DNA of 64,000 bases, from contig NZ_WKJD01000016.1 of NCBI RefSeq assembly GCF_009674665.1, positions 1 to 64,000 of the forward strand, read 5' to 3'. The DNA is from Agromyces kandeliae (GTDB lineage Bacteria > Actinomycetota > Actinomycetes > Actinomycetales > Microbacteriaceae). Within the stretch, counting starts at the first letter, position 1; every line of letters begins with the position of its first letter. The notes beneath the pieces are model-generated. The model saw nothing but the letters and a program-made list of their open reading frames with translations, did no database searches and was not told the origin of the DNA. Shown here in pieces: positions 51,948 to 62,169 of the stretch. The position numbers and the translations under genes are program-made.

Positions 51948-53774
51948 ATGCACCAGACCCTCGCCGACCGTTGGAGCCGGATCTCGCTCCGCACCAAGAT
52001 CACGGGCGTCACCGTCCTCATGCTGACGCTCGGCCTCCTGGTCTCCGGAATCGGAACGGCGGCGATGCTCAGGTCGTACGTGGAGTCGCAGCTCGAGACG
52101 AAGCTCGAGTCGATCGCGTCGAGCAAGATCTCCGAGTACCTCACGCGCGGCGACGGGGGGACGGCCTCCGACGGCGGGGCGTTCGACTTCAACGCCTCCG
52201 ATGACGTCTTCGTCGCGATCTACGACGCGAACTCGGGCACGTTCCTCGCGCACAACTGGGGCACGCGCGACCCGGGCGTGTTCCCCCTCATCCCCAAGCA
52301 GCTCACGCAGGCCGACGTCTACTCGCAGAACGCGGGCGGCGGCTACCGCGTGTTCTCGCTCCCCGACGCCAACGGCGACCTGACGTTCCGCGGCGTCTAC
52401 GCGGTCATGTACGCCGACGACCAGGGCAACCTCGCGCCGATCCTCATCGCGATCTCGTCGCAGGACACCGAGCGGCTGCTCGCGGCGTACCTCACGATCT
52501 TCCTCGGGTTCGGCATCGGCGTCGTGCTCGTCGGCGCGCTCCTGACGCGGATGCTCGTCACGACGACGTTCACGCCGCTGCGCGAGGTGGAGGCCACGGC
52601 GGCCGCCATCGCCGACGGCGACTTCAGCCAGCGTCTCGGAGGAGCGACGCCGAACACGGAGGTCGGGCGACTGAACCGCTCGCTGAACACGATGCTGAAC
52701 CGCATCGACCGGGCGTTCCGGGATCGCGCGCGGACGATCGACCAGATGCGGCGATTCGTGGGGGATGCCTCGCACGAGCTCCGCACGCCGCTGGTCTCCG
52801 TGCGCGGGTACGCCGAGCTGTACCGAATGGGCGCCCTGCAGAACCCGGAGGACGTGGCCCAGGCGATGGATCGCATCGAGAAGGAGGCCGTGAGGATGGG
52901 CGGCCTCGTCGAGGACCTCCTCGCGCTGGCGCGCCTGGACGAGGCGAAGCCGCTCGACCTGGCCGAGGTCGACCTCGTGCCCCTCGCGCGCGACGCCGCG
53001 CTCGACGCCATGGCGGCGAACCCCGGACGCACCGTGACCGTGATCGCGCCCGAGGCGATCGCGACCGGGTCGACCGAGGTCGTCTCGGCAGATGTCGAGG
53101 TCGACCTCGACTCGGCCGCCACGCGATCGTCGGGCCCCATGGCGTTCGCGGGAGCCACGCTCGCCCGCCTGCGCGGCCGGAGGGCGAACGACCAGGCGGA
53201 CGAGGACGGCGCCCCGGCCCGCTCGAGCCGCCGTGGAGGTCGCACCACGACGGCGGCGCGATCGGGCCGTGGCGGCTCGGTGCGCGCCGCGGCGACGGTC
53301 GACGCCGATGCAGTCGGCGACGGCCGTGACCTGGGGTCCGGCCCTGCCGCAGCGTCGGCGGAGGTCGTGCCGGTGCGCCGGGCGATCGTGCTCGCCGAGG
53401 AGAACAAGGTCCGCCAGGTGATCACGAACCTGATGGGCAACGCGATCCGCTTCACGCCGGTCGAGAGCCCCATCGAGATCCGCATCTCGGTCGACGACGA
53501 CGCCGAGCGGGCGCTCCTCGAGATCGTCGACCACGGCGAGGGCATCCCACCCCAGATCCGCGAGAAGATCTTCCAGCGATTCTGGCGCGCCGACACCTCG
53601 CGCACGCGCGAGACGGGCGGATCGGGCCTGGGCCTCGCGATCGTGTCCTCCATCGTCTCGGCGCACAACGGTCACGTCGACGTCGTCGAGACGCCCGGCG
53701 GCGGCGCGACCTTCCGCGTGTCGCTCCCCCTCGCCGGCTCTGGCGCAGCCCCCCAGCGGGTCTCCCACTCCTGA
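51948..53774 (+). CDS. sensor histidine kinase with a disordered insert, 608 aa
   Basis: TM1 at about 20-42, an extracytoplasmic sensor of about 130 residues, TM2 at about 180-205, a HAMP domain, the H-box SHELRTPL with phosphoacceptor H276, the N-box ENKVRQVITNLMGNAIRF and the G boxes DHGEGIP and GGSGLGLAIV. Between the DHp helices and the ATPase N-box (about residues 380-470) is a ~90-residue Arg/Gly/Ser/Ala-rich insert that ordinary kinases lack. Its partner is the response regulator upstream. Confidence 0.93.
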   Translation: MHQTLADRWSRISLRTKITGVTVLMLTLGLLVSGIGTAAMLRSYVESQLETKLESIASSKISEYLTRGDGGTASDGGAFDFNASDDVFVAIYDANSGTFLAHNWGTRDPGVFPLIPKQLTQADVYSQNAGGGYRVFSLPDANGDLTFRGVYAVMYADDQGNLAPILIAISSQDTERLLAAYLTIFLGFGIGVVLVGALLTRMLVTTTFTPLREVEATAAAIADGDFSQRLGGATPNTEVGRLNRSLNTMLNRIDRAFRDRARTIDQMRRFVGDASHELRTPLVSVRGYAELYRMGALQNPEDVAQAMDRIEKEAVRMGGLVEDLLALARLDEAKPLDLAEVDLVPLARDAALDAMAANPGRTVTVIAPEAIATGSTEVVSADVEVDLDSAATRSSGPMAFAGATLARLRGRRANDQADEDGAPARSSRRGGRTTTAARSGRGGSVRAAATVDADAVGDGRDLGSGPAAASAEVVPVRRAIVLAEENKVRQVITNLMGNAIRFTPVESPIEIRISVDDDAERALLEIVDHGEGIPPQIREKIFQRFWRADTSRTRETGGSGLGLAIVSSIVSAHNGHVDVVETPGGGATFRVSLPLAGSGAAPQRVSHS

Positions 53775-53906
53775 GCCTCGCCGCACTCGCGGACTCGTCC
53801 TCCACACGACCGCGGACGTGGCCGCGCCCCGGCGTGGAGGCCGGAGCCCCTCCGATCGGGTGACGACAGCGTACGGTCGCGTCCATCACGAACCGGAGGG
53901 ATGACC

Positions 53907-54197
53907 ATGACGAGGTACCAGGTCGACAGCGAGCAGGTGCACGCGGCGACGCAGAGCATGCAGGGCACGATCGGGCGGATCCAGTCCGAGGTGGCCGCAC
54001 TGCTGGCCCAGCTCACGGGGCTGCAGGCCTCGTGGTCGGGTCAGGCGTCGTCCGCGTTCCAGGCCGCCGTGGCCGACTGGCGACTGACGCAGCAGCACGT
54101 CGAGCACAGCCTCGCGGGCCTGAACCAGGCACTCGGCGCAGCCGCGATGCAGTACGCCGACGCCGAACAGGCGAACGCCCGCCTGTTCGTGCGCTGA
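53907..54197 (+). CDS. WXG100-family (ESAT-6-like) protein, 96 aa
   Basis: Helical hairpin of the type VII secretion substrate/chaperone family: two helices around the W-S-G turn in LQASWSGQASSAF (about residue 42), with a family-typical length of 96. ATG at 53907 is chosen because GGAGGG (53895-53900) is six bases upstream; the earlier ATG at 53901 abuts it. No EccC ATPase or partner WXG gene is in the window, so it is an orphan here. Confidence 0.9.
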   Translation: MTRYQVDSEQVHAATQSMQGTIGRIQSEVAALLAQLTGLQASWSGQASSAFQAAVADWRLTQQHVEHSLAGLNQALGAAAMQYADAEQANARLFVR

Positions 54198-54236
54198 CCG
54201 CGGTGCTCGGGCCCGAGCGGTCCTCGCCCCGCACGA

Positions 54237-54268
54237 CGAAGGGCGCCTCCCGGAGGAGGCGCCCTTCG
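54237..54268. terminator. bidirectional terminator between the WXG100 gene and groL
   Basis: A perfect 14-base-pair stem (CGAAGGGCGCCTCC and its complement) with a CGGA loop, between convergent genes. Confidence 0.87.
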
Positions 54269-54318
54269 CGCGTCGGTGCGGCTGCTGCCGCGGTGCGGAC
54301 CCGAGGGTCCGCGAGGGA

Positions 54319-55965
<1,647 letters not shown>

Positions 55966-55979
55966 CTAAGAACCGTGGG

Positions 55980-56006
55980 TTAGCACTCGAATCGACTGAG
56001 TGCTAA
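55980..56006 (-). promoter_or_regulatory. CIRCE element (HrcA operator)
   Basis: TTAGCACTC, 9 bases, GAGTGCTAA: a perfect match to the CIRCE consensus. It lies in the transcribed leader just downstream of the predicted start of the groL transcript. Confidence 0.96.
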
Positions 56007-56010
56007 ACCG

Positions 56011-56040
56011 ATTCTGGCACTCGCATGCGTCGAGTGCAAG
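56011..56040 (-). promoter_or_regulatory. groL promoter overlapped by a second, degenerate CIRCE
   Basis: On the minus strand: TTGCAC (56034-56039), exactly 17 bases, CAGAAT (56011-56016). A second CIRCE-like repeat, CTGGCACTC-N9-GAGTGCAAG (56014-56040; 7 of 9 matches in each arm), covers the -35 and spacer. The two elements start 34 bases apart. Confidence 0.75.
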
Positions 56041-56073
56041 CGAGGCGACGCCCGGCCCGGGCACGCGGACATG

Positions 56074-56109
56074 CGGAAGCGCCGCCGGGGGCATCCGGCG
56101 GCGCTTCCG
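56074..56109 (-). terminator. terminator of cspA
   Basis: A perfect 15-base-pair stem, CGGAAGCGCCGCCGG with its complement, and a 6-base loop, 12 bases after the cspA stop on the minus strand; it also isolates the groL promoter. Confidence 0.86.
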
Positions 56110-56120
56110 AAGAATCGAAC

Positions 56121-56324
56121 TCAGGCGGGGCGGACCGCCTCGGCCTGCGGGCCCTTCGAGCCCGAGCCCACCTCGAAGGTCACCTGCTGACCCTCTTCGA
56201 GGACCTTGTAGCCGGCCATGTCGATGGCGGAGTAGTGGACGAAGACGTCCTGCCCCCCGCCGTCGACGGTGATGAATCCGTATCCCTTTTCAGCGTTGAA
56301 CCACTTCACGGTTCCGTTCGCCAT
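56121..56324 (-). CDS. cspA: cold-shock protein CspA-type, 67 aa
   Basis: Single cold-shock OB-fold domain that binds single-stranded [22 protein letters not shown] (RNP1) and DVFVHYSAI (RNP2), ending [10 protein letters not shown]. The usual length is 67. ATG at 56324 has GGGAG seven bases upstream. A leader of about 130-170 bases, as in other cspA genes, probably regulates expression by temperature; a longer upstream reading frame is not used. Confidence 0.95.
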   Translation of the reverse strand: MANGTVKWFNAEKGYGFITVDGGGQDVFVHYSAIDMAGYKVLEEGQQVTFEVGSGSKGPQAEAVRPA

Positions 56325-56535
56325 GCGTTGCTCCCATGTTGCCGTGTGTATCGAAGTCAGCACGTGCCTTCGGCTGTACCGGGCCGTCGTCGTGCCGACG
56401 TCGACGACGGGGACCGGCGTCGGGTGCTCACACGGGTGTTCGAGCGGCCGTTTCTAGATACTCACGGGGTGGCGGCCCCGCACAAGGGCTCCGGCGCCGC
56501 GAATGGTCGCAGAATGGCAACGATTCGCCGACGGG

Positions 56536-57078
56536 TCATTCGGCGACGGCGTCCGCGTAATCCGCACCCAGGACGACCACGAGCTGCATGCCCTCCTCGC
56601 CGAACTCCTCGGACAGCCGCACCTCGGCCTCGGGGAGCTGCTGCGCCACGCCTCGGGCGGCGCCCTCGAGGTCGGCCGACGCGTAGTACACGACGGTCTG
56701 CTCGATGTCCGAGCGGTCGGCGTTCGTGGTGATGCCGACGGGAACGCCCGCGGCGGTGAGCACCTCGCCCGCCCGCGCGGCGAGGCCGCTCGTCGTCGTG
56801 CCGTTCAGGACCGCGACGGTCACGTCCGGGGCGAGGGTGGGCTCCGCGGTCGGCACGGCCGAGGCCGGCGCCGTCGGCAGGGCGGTGTCGTCGAAGTCGA
56901 GTCGCTGGTTGTACGCCGCGACGGCGGCGATGCCCGCCCCGGCCAGCACGACGGTCGCGAGCGCGGCCCACGCGAAGGTCACCCAGCGGCGCCCGCGGCG
57001 GGCCGGGGCGCGGTGGGCGCCGACCCGGTCCATGCCGTGCGGGATCGAATCGAACCGGTCGCGGGGGAACTTCTGCAC
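56536..57078 (-). CDS. LytR_C-domain membrane protein, 180 aa
   Basis: Short basic N-terminus, one membrane helix (about 33-55), then a LytR C-terminal domain (about 88-175: DVTVAVLNGTTTSGLAARAGEVL, VVLGADYADAV). Such stand-alone LytR_C proteins follow DUF3263 genes in many actinobacteria; LytR-CpsA-Psr enzymes attach wall polymers. Start GTG at 57078; internal ATGs exist. It is 24 bases after the DUF3263 stop. Confidence 0.86.
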   Translation of the reverse strand: MQKFPRDRFDSIPHGMDRVGAHRAPARRGRRWVTFAWAALATVVLAGAGIAAVAAYNQRLDFDDTALPTAPASAVPTAEPTLAPDVTVAVLNGTTTSGLAARAGEVLTAAGVPVGITTNADRSDIEQTVVYYASADLEGAARGVAQQLPEAEVRLSEEFGEEGMQLVVVLGADYADAVAE

Positions 57079-57102
57079 CTGTCGTCCAGTCGGTCGGGGC
57101 GC

Positions 57103-57372
57103 TCAGGCGAGCGGCCGGGCGGTCGGGATGGTTCGGCGCGCACGCGACTGCGCACGTGCGTCGCGCTGCCGCTGCAGGCGACCGATGAGCATCGGGTCGA
57201 ACCGCAGGGCGGCCGGCGAGTCGACGAGCGCGCCGAGGAGCCGATAGTACCGGGCCGCGGAGAGTCCGAGTTCGTCGCGGATGGCGTCGGCCTTCCGCGC
57301 GGGGTCGCGCCACGGCCGCGATTCGAAGGCGAGGATGTCGCGCTGCACCTCGTCGAGCCCATTCGCGTCCAT
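57103..57372 (-). CDS. DUF3263 protein, 89 aa
   Basis: Small helical actinobacterial protein with the DUF3263 core RDILAFESRPWRDPARKADAIRDELGLSAARYYRLLGALVD, resembling a sigma-region-4/HTH fold. ATG at 57372 is chosen; a GTG at 57405 directly abuts the -10 TAGGAT (57406-57411, minus) and would be unusable. Paired with the LytR_C gene in conserved order. Function is unknown. Confidence 0.88.
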   Translation of the reverse strand: MDANGLDEVQRDILAFESRPWRDPARKADAIRDELGLSAARYYRLLGALVDSPAALRFDPMLIGRLQRQRDARAQSRARRTIPTARPLA

Positions 57373-57590
57373 CGCGCCTCGCTTCCCGCATCCGCCGTCG
57401 ACCACATCCTAGGGAGCGGATGCCGGGAGCCCGCCCCGCACGTCGGCGCGGCCCGGATGCGGGACCCGCTGCCGTCCTCGACCGGCTGCGGCGCAGCCGC
57501 CGGGAACACCGTCGCTCCGGGACACGTTGCACTCGACGTCCGGCAAAGCTGCGACGATGGGAGACGCCCATCCGACCCCGAGGAGACTGC

Positions 57591-57992
57591 ATGACGTACC
57601 AGGTGGACAAGTCCGACGACGAGTGGCGCGCCCAGCTCGACGACGAGCAGTACGCCGTGCTCCGCGAGGCCGCGACCGAGCGCCCGTGGACGGGCGAGCT
57701 GCTCGACGAGGAGCGCGCCGGGATCTACGCATGCGCCGCGTGCAGCAGCGAGCTGTTCAAGTCGGGCACCAAGTTCGACTCCGGCTGCGGCTGGCCGAGC
57801 TTCTACGAGTCGGTGCGACCCGAGGCGGTCGAGCTCATCGAGGACACGTCGCTCGGCATGATGCGCACCGAGGTTCGCTGCGCGAACTGCGGCTCGCACC
57901 TCGGCCACGTCTTCCCCGACGGCTTCGGCACCCCGACCGGCGACCGCTACTGCATGAACTCGATCGCACTCGAGTTCACGCCCGAGTCCTGA
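57591..57992 (+). CDS. msrB: peptide-methionine (R)-S-oxide reductase MsrB, 133 aa
   Basis: Reduces methionine-R-sulfoxide in proteins. Two zinc CxxC pairs (ACAACSS and RCANCGS), the SGCGWPSFYE block, the HLGHVF...GFG segment and the catalytic cysteine in RYCMNSIAL. ATG at 57591 has AGGAG at 57581-57585. It overlaps no gene; a nitroreductase-like gene starts 3 bases after the stop, so they share an operon. Confidence 0.95.
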   Translation: MTYQVDKSDDEWRAQLDDEQYAVLREAATERPWTGELLDEERAGIYACAACSSELFKSGTKFDSGCGWPSFYESVRPEAVELIEDTSLGMMRTEVRCANCGSHLGHVFPDGFGTPTGDRYCMNSIALEFTPES

Positions 57993-57994
57993 GC

Positions 57995-58546
57995 GTGGGC
58001 GCCGCCCGCGACGCCGTCCTGGCACGTCGCTCCTGGCCGAAGGTGACGGATGACGCGCCGAGCGATGCCGAACTGGTCTCGCTGCTCGAGGCCGCGTCGA
58101 CCGTCGCCGATCACGCCGCCCTCGCGCCGTGGCGCGTGATCGCACTGCGCGGCGACGCCCGGGCCCGTCTCGGGGAAGCGCTCGTCGAGGCGTCCGGATT
58201 CGACGGCGCCGCCGCGGCGAAGCTCGCGGCCAAGCCGCTGCGCGCCCCCCTGCTGCTCGCGCTGGTCGCGATCGCGCGACCGCACCCGAAGGTCCCGGCC
58301 TGGGAGCAGGAGGTGTCCGCGGCCGGCGTCGGGCACCTTCTCGCCCTGCTGCTCGACGACGCCGGGTGGGGCGTCATGTGGCGCACGGGACCGTTCACGC
58401 GCCATCCGGCGGTGGCGCGGATGCACGGCCTCGCCGACCACGAGCACCTGCTCGGCTGGCTCTACGTCGGCGGCCGCAGCACGGCCGACCGACCGCAGCG
58501 TCGCGCCGGGTCCCCCGTCGCGGAGCGGTTCACCGCCCTGACGTGA
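57995..58546 (+). CDS. nitroreductase-family flavoprotein, 183 aa
   Basis: FMN-dependent nitroreductase fold. N-terminal ARRSWPKVTDDAPSDAEL with the phosphate-binding R-R-S, AALAPWRVIAL, then the dimer helix EQEVSAAGVGHLLALLLDDAG and the C-terminal HLLGWLYVG. The start is GTG at 57995, three bases after msrB, probably translated by re-initiation. Its end overlaps the convergent DMT gene by 17 bases. The natural substrate is unknown. Confidence 0.85.
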   Translation: MGAARDAVLARRSWPKVTDDAPSDAELVSLLEAASTVADHAALAPWRVIALRGDARARLGEALVEASGFDGAAAAKLAAKPLRAPLLLALVAIARPHPKVPAWEQEVSAAGVGHLLALLLDDAGWGVMWRTGPFTRHPAVARMHGLADHEHLLGWLYVGGRSTADRPQRRAGSPVAERFTALT

Positions 58547-59630
58547 CCTCGCCGGCCTCCTCGGTCGTCACCGTCGGTCCCGCCTCGGCGGCGAGGTGCC
58601 GCGCGGGGCGCCAGCGGATGCTCGCGAGCGCGACGGCGACGAGCGCGAGCACGGTCCCGCCGACCGTCGCGAAGCCGACGGGCCGCGCCGAGGTCGGCAG
58701 CAGCAGGTCGAGCGCGAGCGCGGCCGCGAGCTGGCCGGCAACGAGGCCGAGCGCGAGCACGAGCACGCCCACTCGCCGGACCAGCACCGCCTGCGCTGCG
58801 ATGAACACGCACCCGATGGCGCCGCCCGCGTAGAGCCACGGGGCCGTCGGGAACGCGATGGGCCAGCCGACGGATGCCGCGTGCGCGAGCATCACGACGA
58901 CCAGCACCGCGGTGCCCACCAGGAAGTTCATGAGCGTCGCCGCGAGCGCGCTCGCGGACGCCGTGCGGACGCGGCCGTTCATCGCCTGCTGCCAGGACGC
59001 CCCGATGCCGGCCGAGAACGGCAGCAGCATGAGCCAGATCGGCACGGCCCCGGCGACCTGGGCGGACACCGCCCAGCCGATGGCGACGAGCGCCAGTGCG
59101 GCCCCCGCGATGCGGGTCGGGCTGAGCGGCCGGCGGCCGCCCGGCCCCAGCCCGATCGCGTCGAAGACGACGCCGCCGAGGGTCTGCCCCGCGACGAACG
59201 CCACCGTGAACAGCGCCACGCCGAGCACGCCCGCCGCGAGCCCCTGGGTCGCCACGAACCAGGCGCCGGCGACGCCGCCCAGGAGCATCCACCACGCCAG
59301 TCGGCCGGCCCGCAGCGCGCCGCGCAGGCGCACCAGCCCCCGTCGCCCCTCGGGCCAGACGGCCGCGAGCAGCACGAGGATCGCCAGGCCCGAGCCGAAC
59401 GAGATCGCCGCGGCGACCGAGAAGTCGGCGAGCTCGCGCGCGAGCTCGCCGTTGACCCGCGACTGCAGCGCGACCAGGCCGCCCGTCACGATCGTGAGCG
59501 CGATGGCCGCCCACATCGGCATCCGGGAGGACTCGGCGTGCGCGTGGTGGTGGGCGCGGTCCCGGTCGGCGGGCACGGCGGGACGGGATGGCGCCGGGCT
59601 CGGCTCCGGGCCGCGGGAGGATCTCGACAT
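58530..59630 (-). CDS. DMT-family transporter (two YdcZ/DUF606 repeats), 366 aa
   Basis: About ten membrane helices in two homologous halves (ALTIVTGGLVALQSRVNGELAREL; then PFSAGIGASWQQAMNGRVR), a duplication of the small DUF606 unit. Start uncertain: ATG at 59630 lies only two bases from the mature tRNA-Thr 3' end, so it has no room for a leader unless cut from the tRNA transcript; ATG at 59522 would trim a His/Pro-rich N-terminus. Substrate unknown. Confidence 0.83.
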   Translation of the reverse strand: MSRSSRGPEPSPAPSRPAVPADRDRAHHHAHAESSRMPMWAAIALTIVTGGLVALQSRVNGELARELADFSVAAAISFGSGLAILVLLAAVWPEGRRGLVRLRGALRAGRLAWWMLLGGVAGAWFVATQGLAAGVLGVALFTVAFVAGQTLGGVVFDAIGLGPGGRRPLSPTRIAGAALALVAIGWAVSAQVAGAVPIWLMLLPFSAGIGASWQQAMNGRVRTASASALAATLMNFLVGTAVLVVVMLAHAASVGWPIAFPTAPWLYAGGAIGCVFIAAQAVLVRRVGVLVLALGLVAGQLAAALALDLLLPTSARPVGFATVGGTVLALVAVALASIRWRPARHLAAEAGPTVTTEEAGEVTSGR

Positions 59631-59632
59631 CG

Positions 59633-59705
59633 AGCCGGCTACGGGACTCGAACCCGTAACCACCGCTTTACAAGAGCGGTGCGCTACCAATTGCGCCAAG
59701 CCGGC
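59633..59705 (-). tRNA. tRNA-Thr (anticodon TGT)
   Basis: Acceptor GCCGGCT/AGCCGGC, anticodon stem CCGCT/AGCGG around the loop CTTGTAA (TGT), T-arm ACGGGTTCGAGTCCCGT. CCA is not encoded. It reads ACA, a rare threonine codon here. Confidence 0.95.
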
Positions 59706-59753
59706 AGGGACCCTGACATCCTACCGATGCGCGGGTCAGGCACGCACGGCGAA

Positions 59754-59774
59754 GGCCCGGCCGGCGGCCGGGCC
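59754..59774 (-). terminator. terminator of the thioredoxin-fold gene
   Basis: GGCCCGGCC and GGCCGGGCC (9 bp, 3-base loop), 24 bases after the stop on the minus strand and upstream of tRNA-Thr. Confidence 0.78.
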
Positions 59775-59797
59775 CGCGCAGCGCGATCGCGGTCGGG

Positions 59798-60718
59798 TCA
59801 GCCCGCCTCGGGCGTCGGGGTCGGGGTCGGGGTGGCCTCCGACTCCGAGTAGCTCTCGCCGGTGGCCTGCAGGACGAACGCCTGGAACTCGGCAGGGTCC
59901 TCGAGCGAACCGACGTACTGCTTGCCGTTGACCAGCACGGTGGGCGTGCCCGTCACCGACGCGAGCTCGGAGTTCGGGATCGGCTGGGTGAGCGCCCGCT
60001 CCGTGGCATCCTGCACCCAGCTCTTGAACCGGGTGTCGTCGATGCAGGAGTCCACCGAGGAGGCGGCGCCGGCCTGCGCGGCGATGTCCTTGATCTCGTC
60101 GTTCGTGAGCCCAGCGGTGAGTTCCTCGGGCTGGTTCTCGAACATGAGCGCGTTGAAGTCGAAGAACGCCTCGGGCGACTCCTCCGCCACGCATGCGGCG
60201 GCGTTCGCGGCGCGGAGCGAGTACTGCGTGCCGGCGGACTTGTTCGTGAGGATCGCGATCGGGTGGATCTCGAGGGTCGCTGCGCCCTGCTCGACCATGG
60301 TGCGCATGGTCGCGGAGTTGGTCGTCTCGAACTGACCGCAGAACGGGCACAGGTAGTCGACGTAGACGACGACGTTGGCGACCGTGCCGCTCTCGTCGGG
60401 CACCGTGGCGGTCGGCTCCCCTCCGGCGGGGATCGCCGGGGTCTCCACGGCCTCGATGCCGCCCTCGCCGCCGACGAGGAGGATGCCGTCGCTCGCCATG
60501 TTCTGCGGACCGGGGCCCTCGGGGCGGACGCTGTTGAAGATCAGGCCGCCGATCAGCGCCGCGACCGCGACGATCGCCAGCACGACACCGCCCTGGATGA
60601 GGAACTTGTTCCGACGGTCGCGCTTGCGCTGCTCCTCCCGAAGGACGCGGGCCTTCTCGCGGGCGGCCTCTCGGCGTTGGTTGCGGGTGGGGCGTGGCTC
60701 TGATCCGCCAGTGCTCAT
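59798..60718 (-). CDS. DsbA-like thioredoxin-fold membrane protein, 306 aa
   Basis: A cytosolic Arg/Glu-rich N-terminus (1-38), one membrane anchor (39-62), then an extracytoplasmic DsbA/thioredoxin_4 domain with the redox motif CPFC at C124/C127 and the cis-Pro loop VTGTPTVLVNG near residue 258. A Thr-Pro repeat tail closes the protein. It likely forms or isomerises disulfides in secreted proteins. TACACT (60778-60783, minus) is a candidate -10. Confidence 0.91.
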   Translation of the reverse strand: MSTGGSEPRPTRNQRREAAREKARVLREEQRKRDRRNKFLIQGGVVLAIVAVAALIGGLIFNSVRPEGPGPQNMASDGILLVGGEGGIEAVETPAIPAGGEPTATVPDESGTVANVVVYVDYLCPFCGQFETTNSATMRTMVEQGAATLEIHPIAILTNKSAGTQYSLRAANAAACVAEESPEAFFDFNALMFENQPEELTAGLTNDEIKDIAAQAGAASSVDSCIDDTRFKSWVQDATERALTQPIPNSELASVTGTPTVLVNGKQYVGSLEDPAEFQAFVLQATGESYSESEATPTPTPTPEAG

Positions 60719-60903
60719 CGTGGGTCAACTCCGGGTCGCTGTGGGGGCGCGCGCGCATGCGGGCGCACGCACCGAAGAGTGTAGGAGCGATCACTGGGAA
60801 TCGTCCAAACGACGCCCGGACGCGGGCCGGACGGGGCATCCGCCCCACCCGCCCGCAGGGGGGGTGCGGACGTCACGATGACGGACGACCGGCGCACCCA
60901 TGG

Positions 60904-60936
60904 CATACTGAGGAGGCGTCGACATCGAAGTCGACG
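60904..60936 (+). promoter_or_regulatory. promoter and palindromic operator of the ABC ATPase gene
   Basis: CATACT (60904-60909), with a TG two bases before it, looks like an extended -10. Just downstream, at 60917-60936, is a 20-base near-perfect palindrome (18 of 20 bases in register), placed for a repressor to block early transcription. A small hairpin (60958-60975) precedes the ribosome-binding site. Confidence 0.56.
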
Positions 60937-60992
60937 TTTCCATTCACAACGGATCGTCCGGCACGTACCTGCCGGTGAAGGAGAACAGAACC

Positions 60993-62093
<1,101 letters not shown>

Positions 62094-62109
62094 TCGACTC
62101 CGGTCGTCC

Positions 62110-62146
62110 ACGAAGCCGGTCGGGCCCTCGGCCCGGCCGGCTTCGT
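62110..62146 (+). terminator. terminator of the ABC ATPase gene
   Basis: 17-base arms, ACGAAGCCGGTCGGGCC and complement (one mismatch), with a 3-base loop, 16 bases after the stop. Confidence 0.86.
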
Positions 62147-62169
62147 CGTTCCCCGCTACGCTGGGGCTG

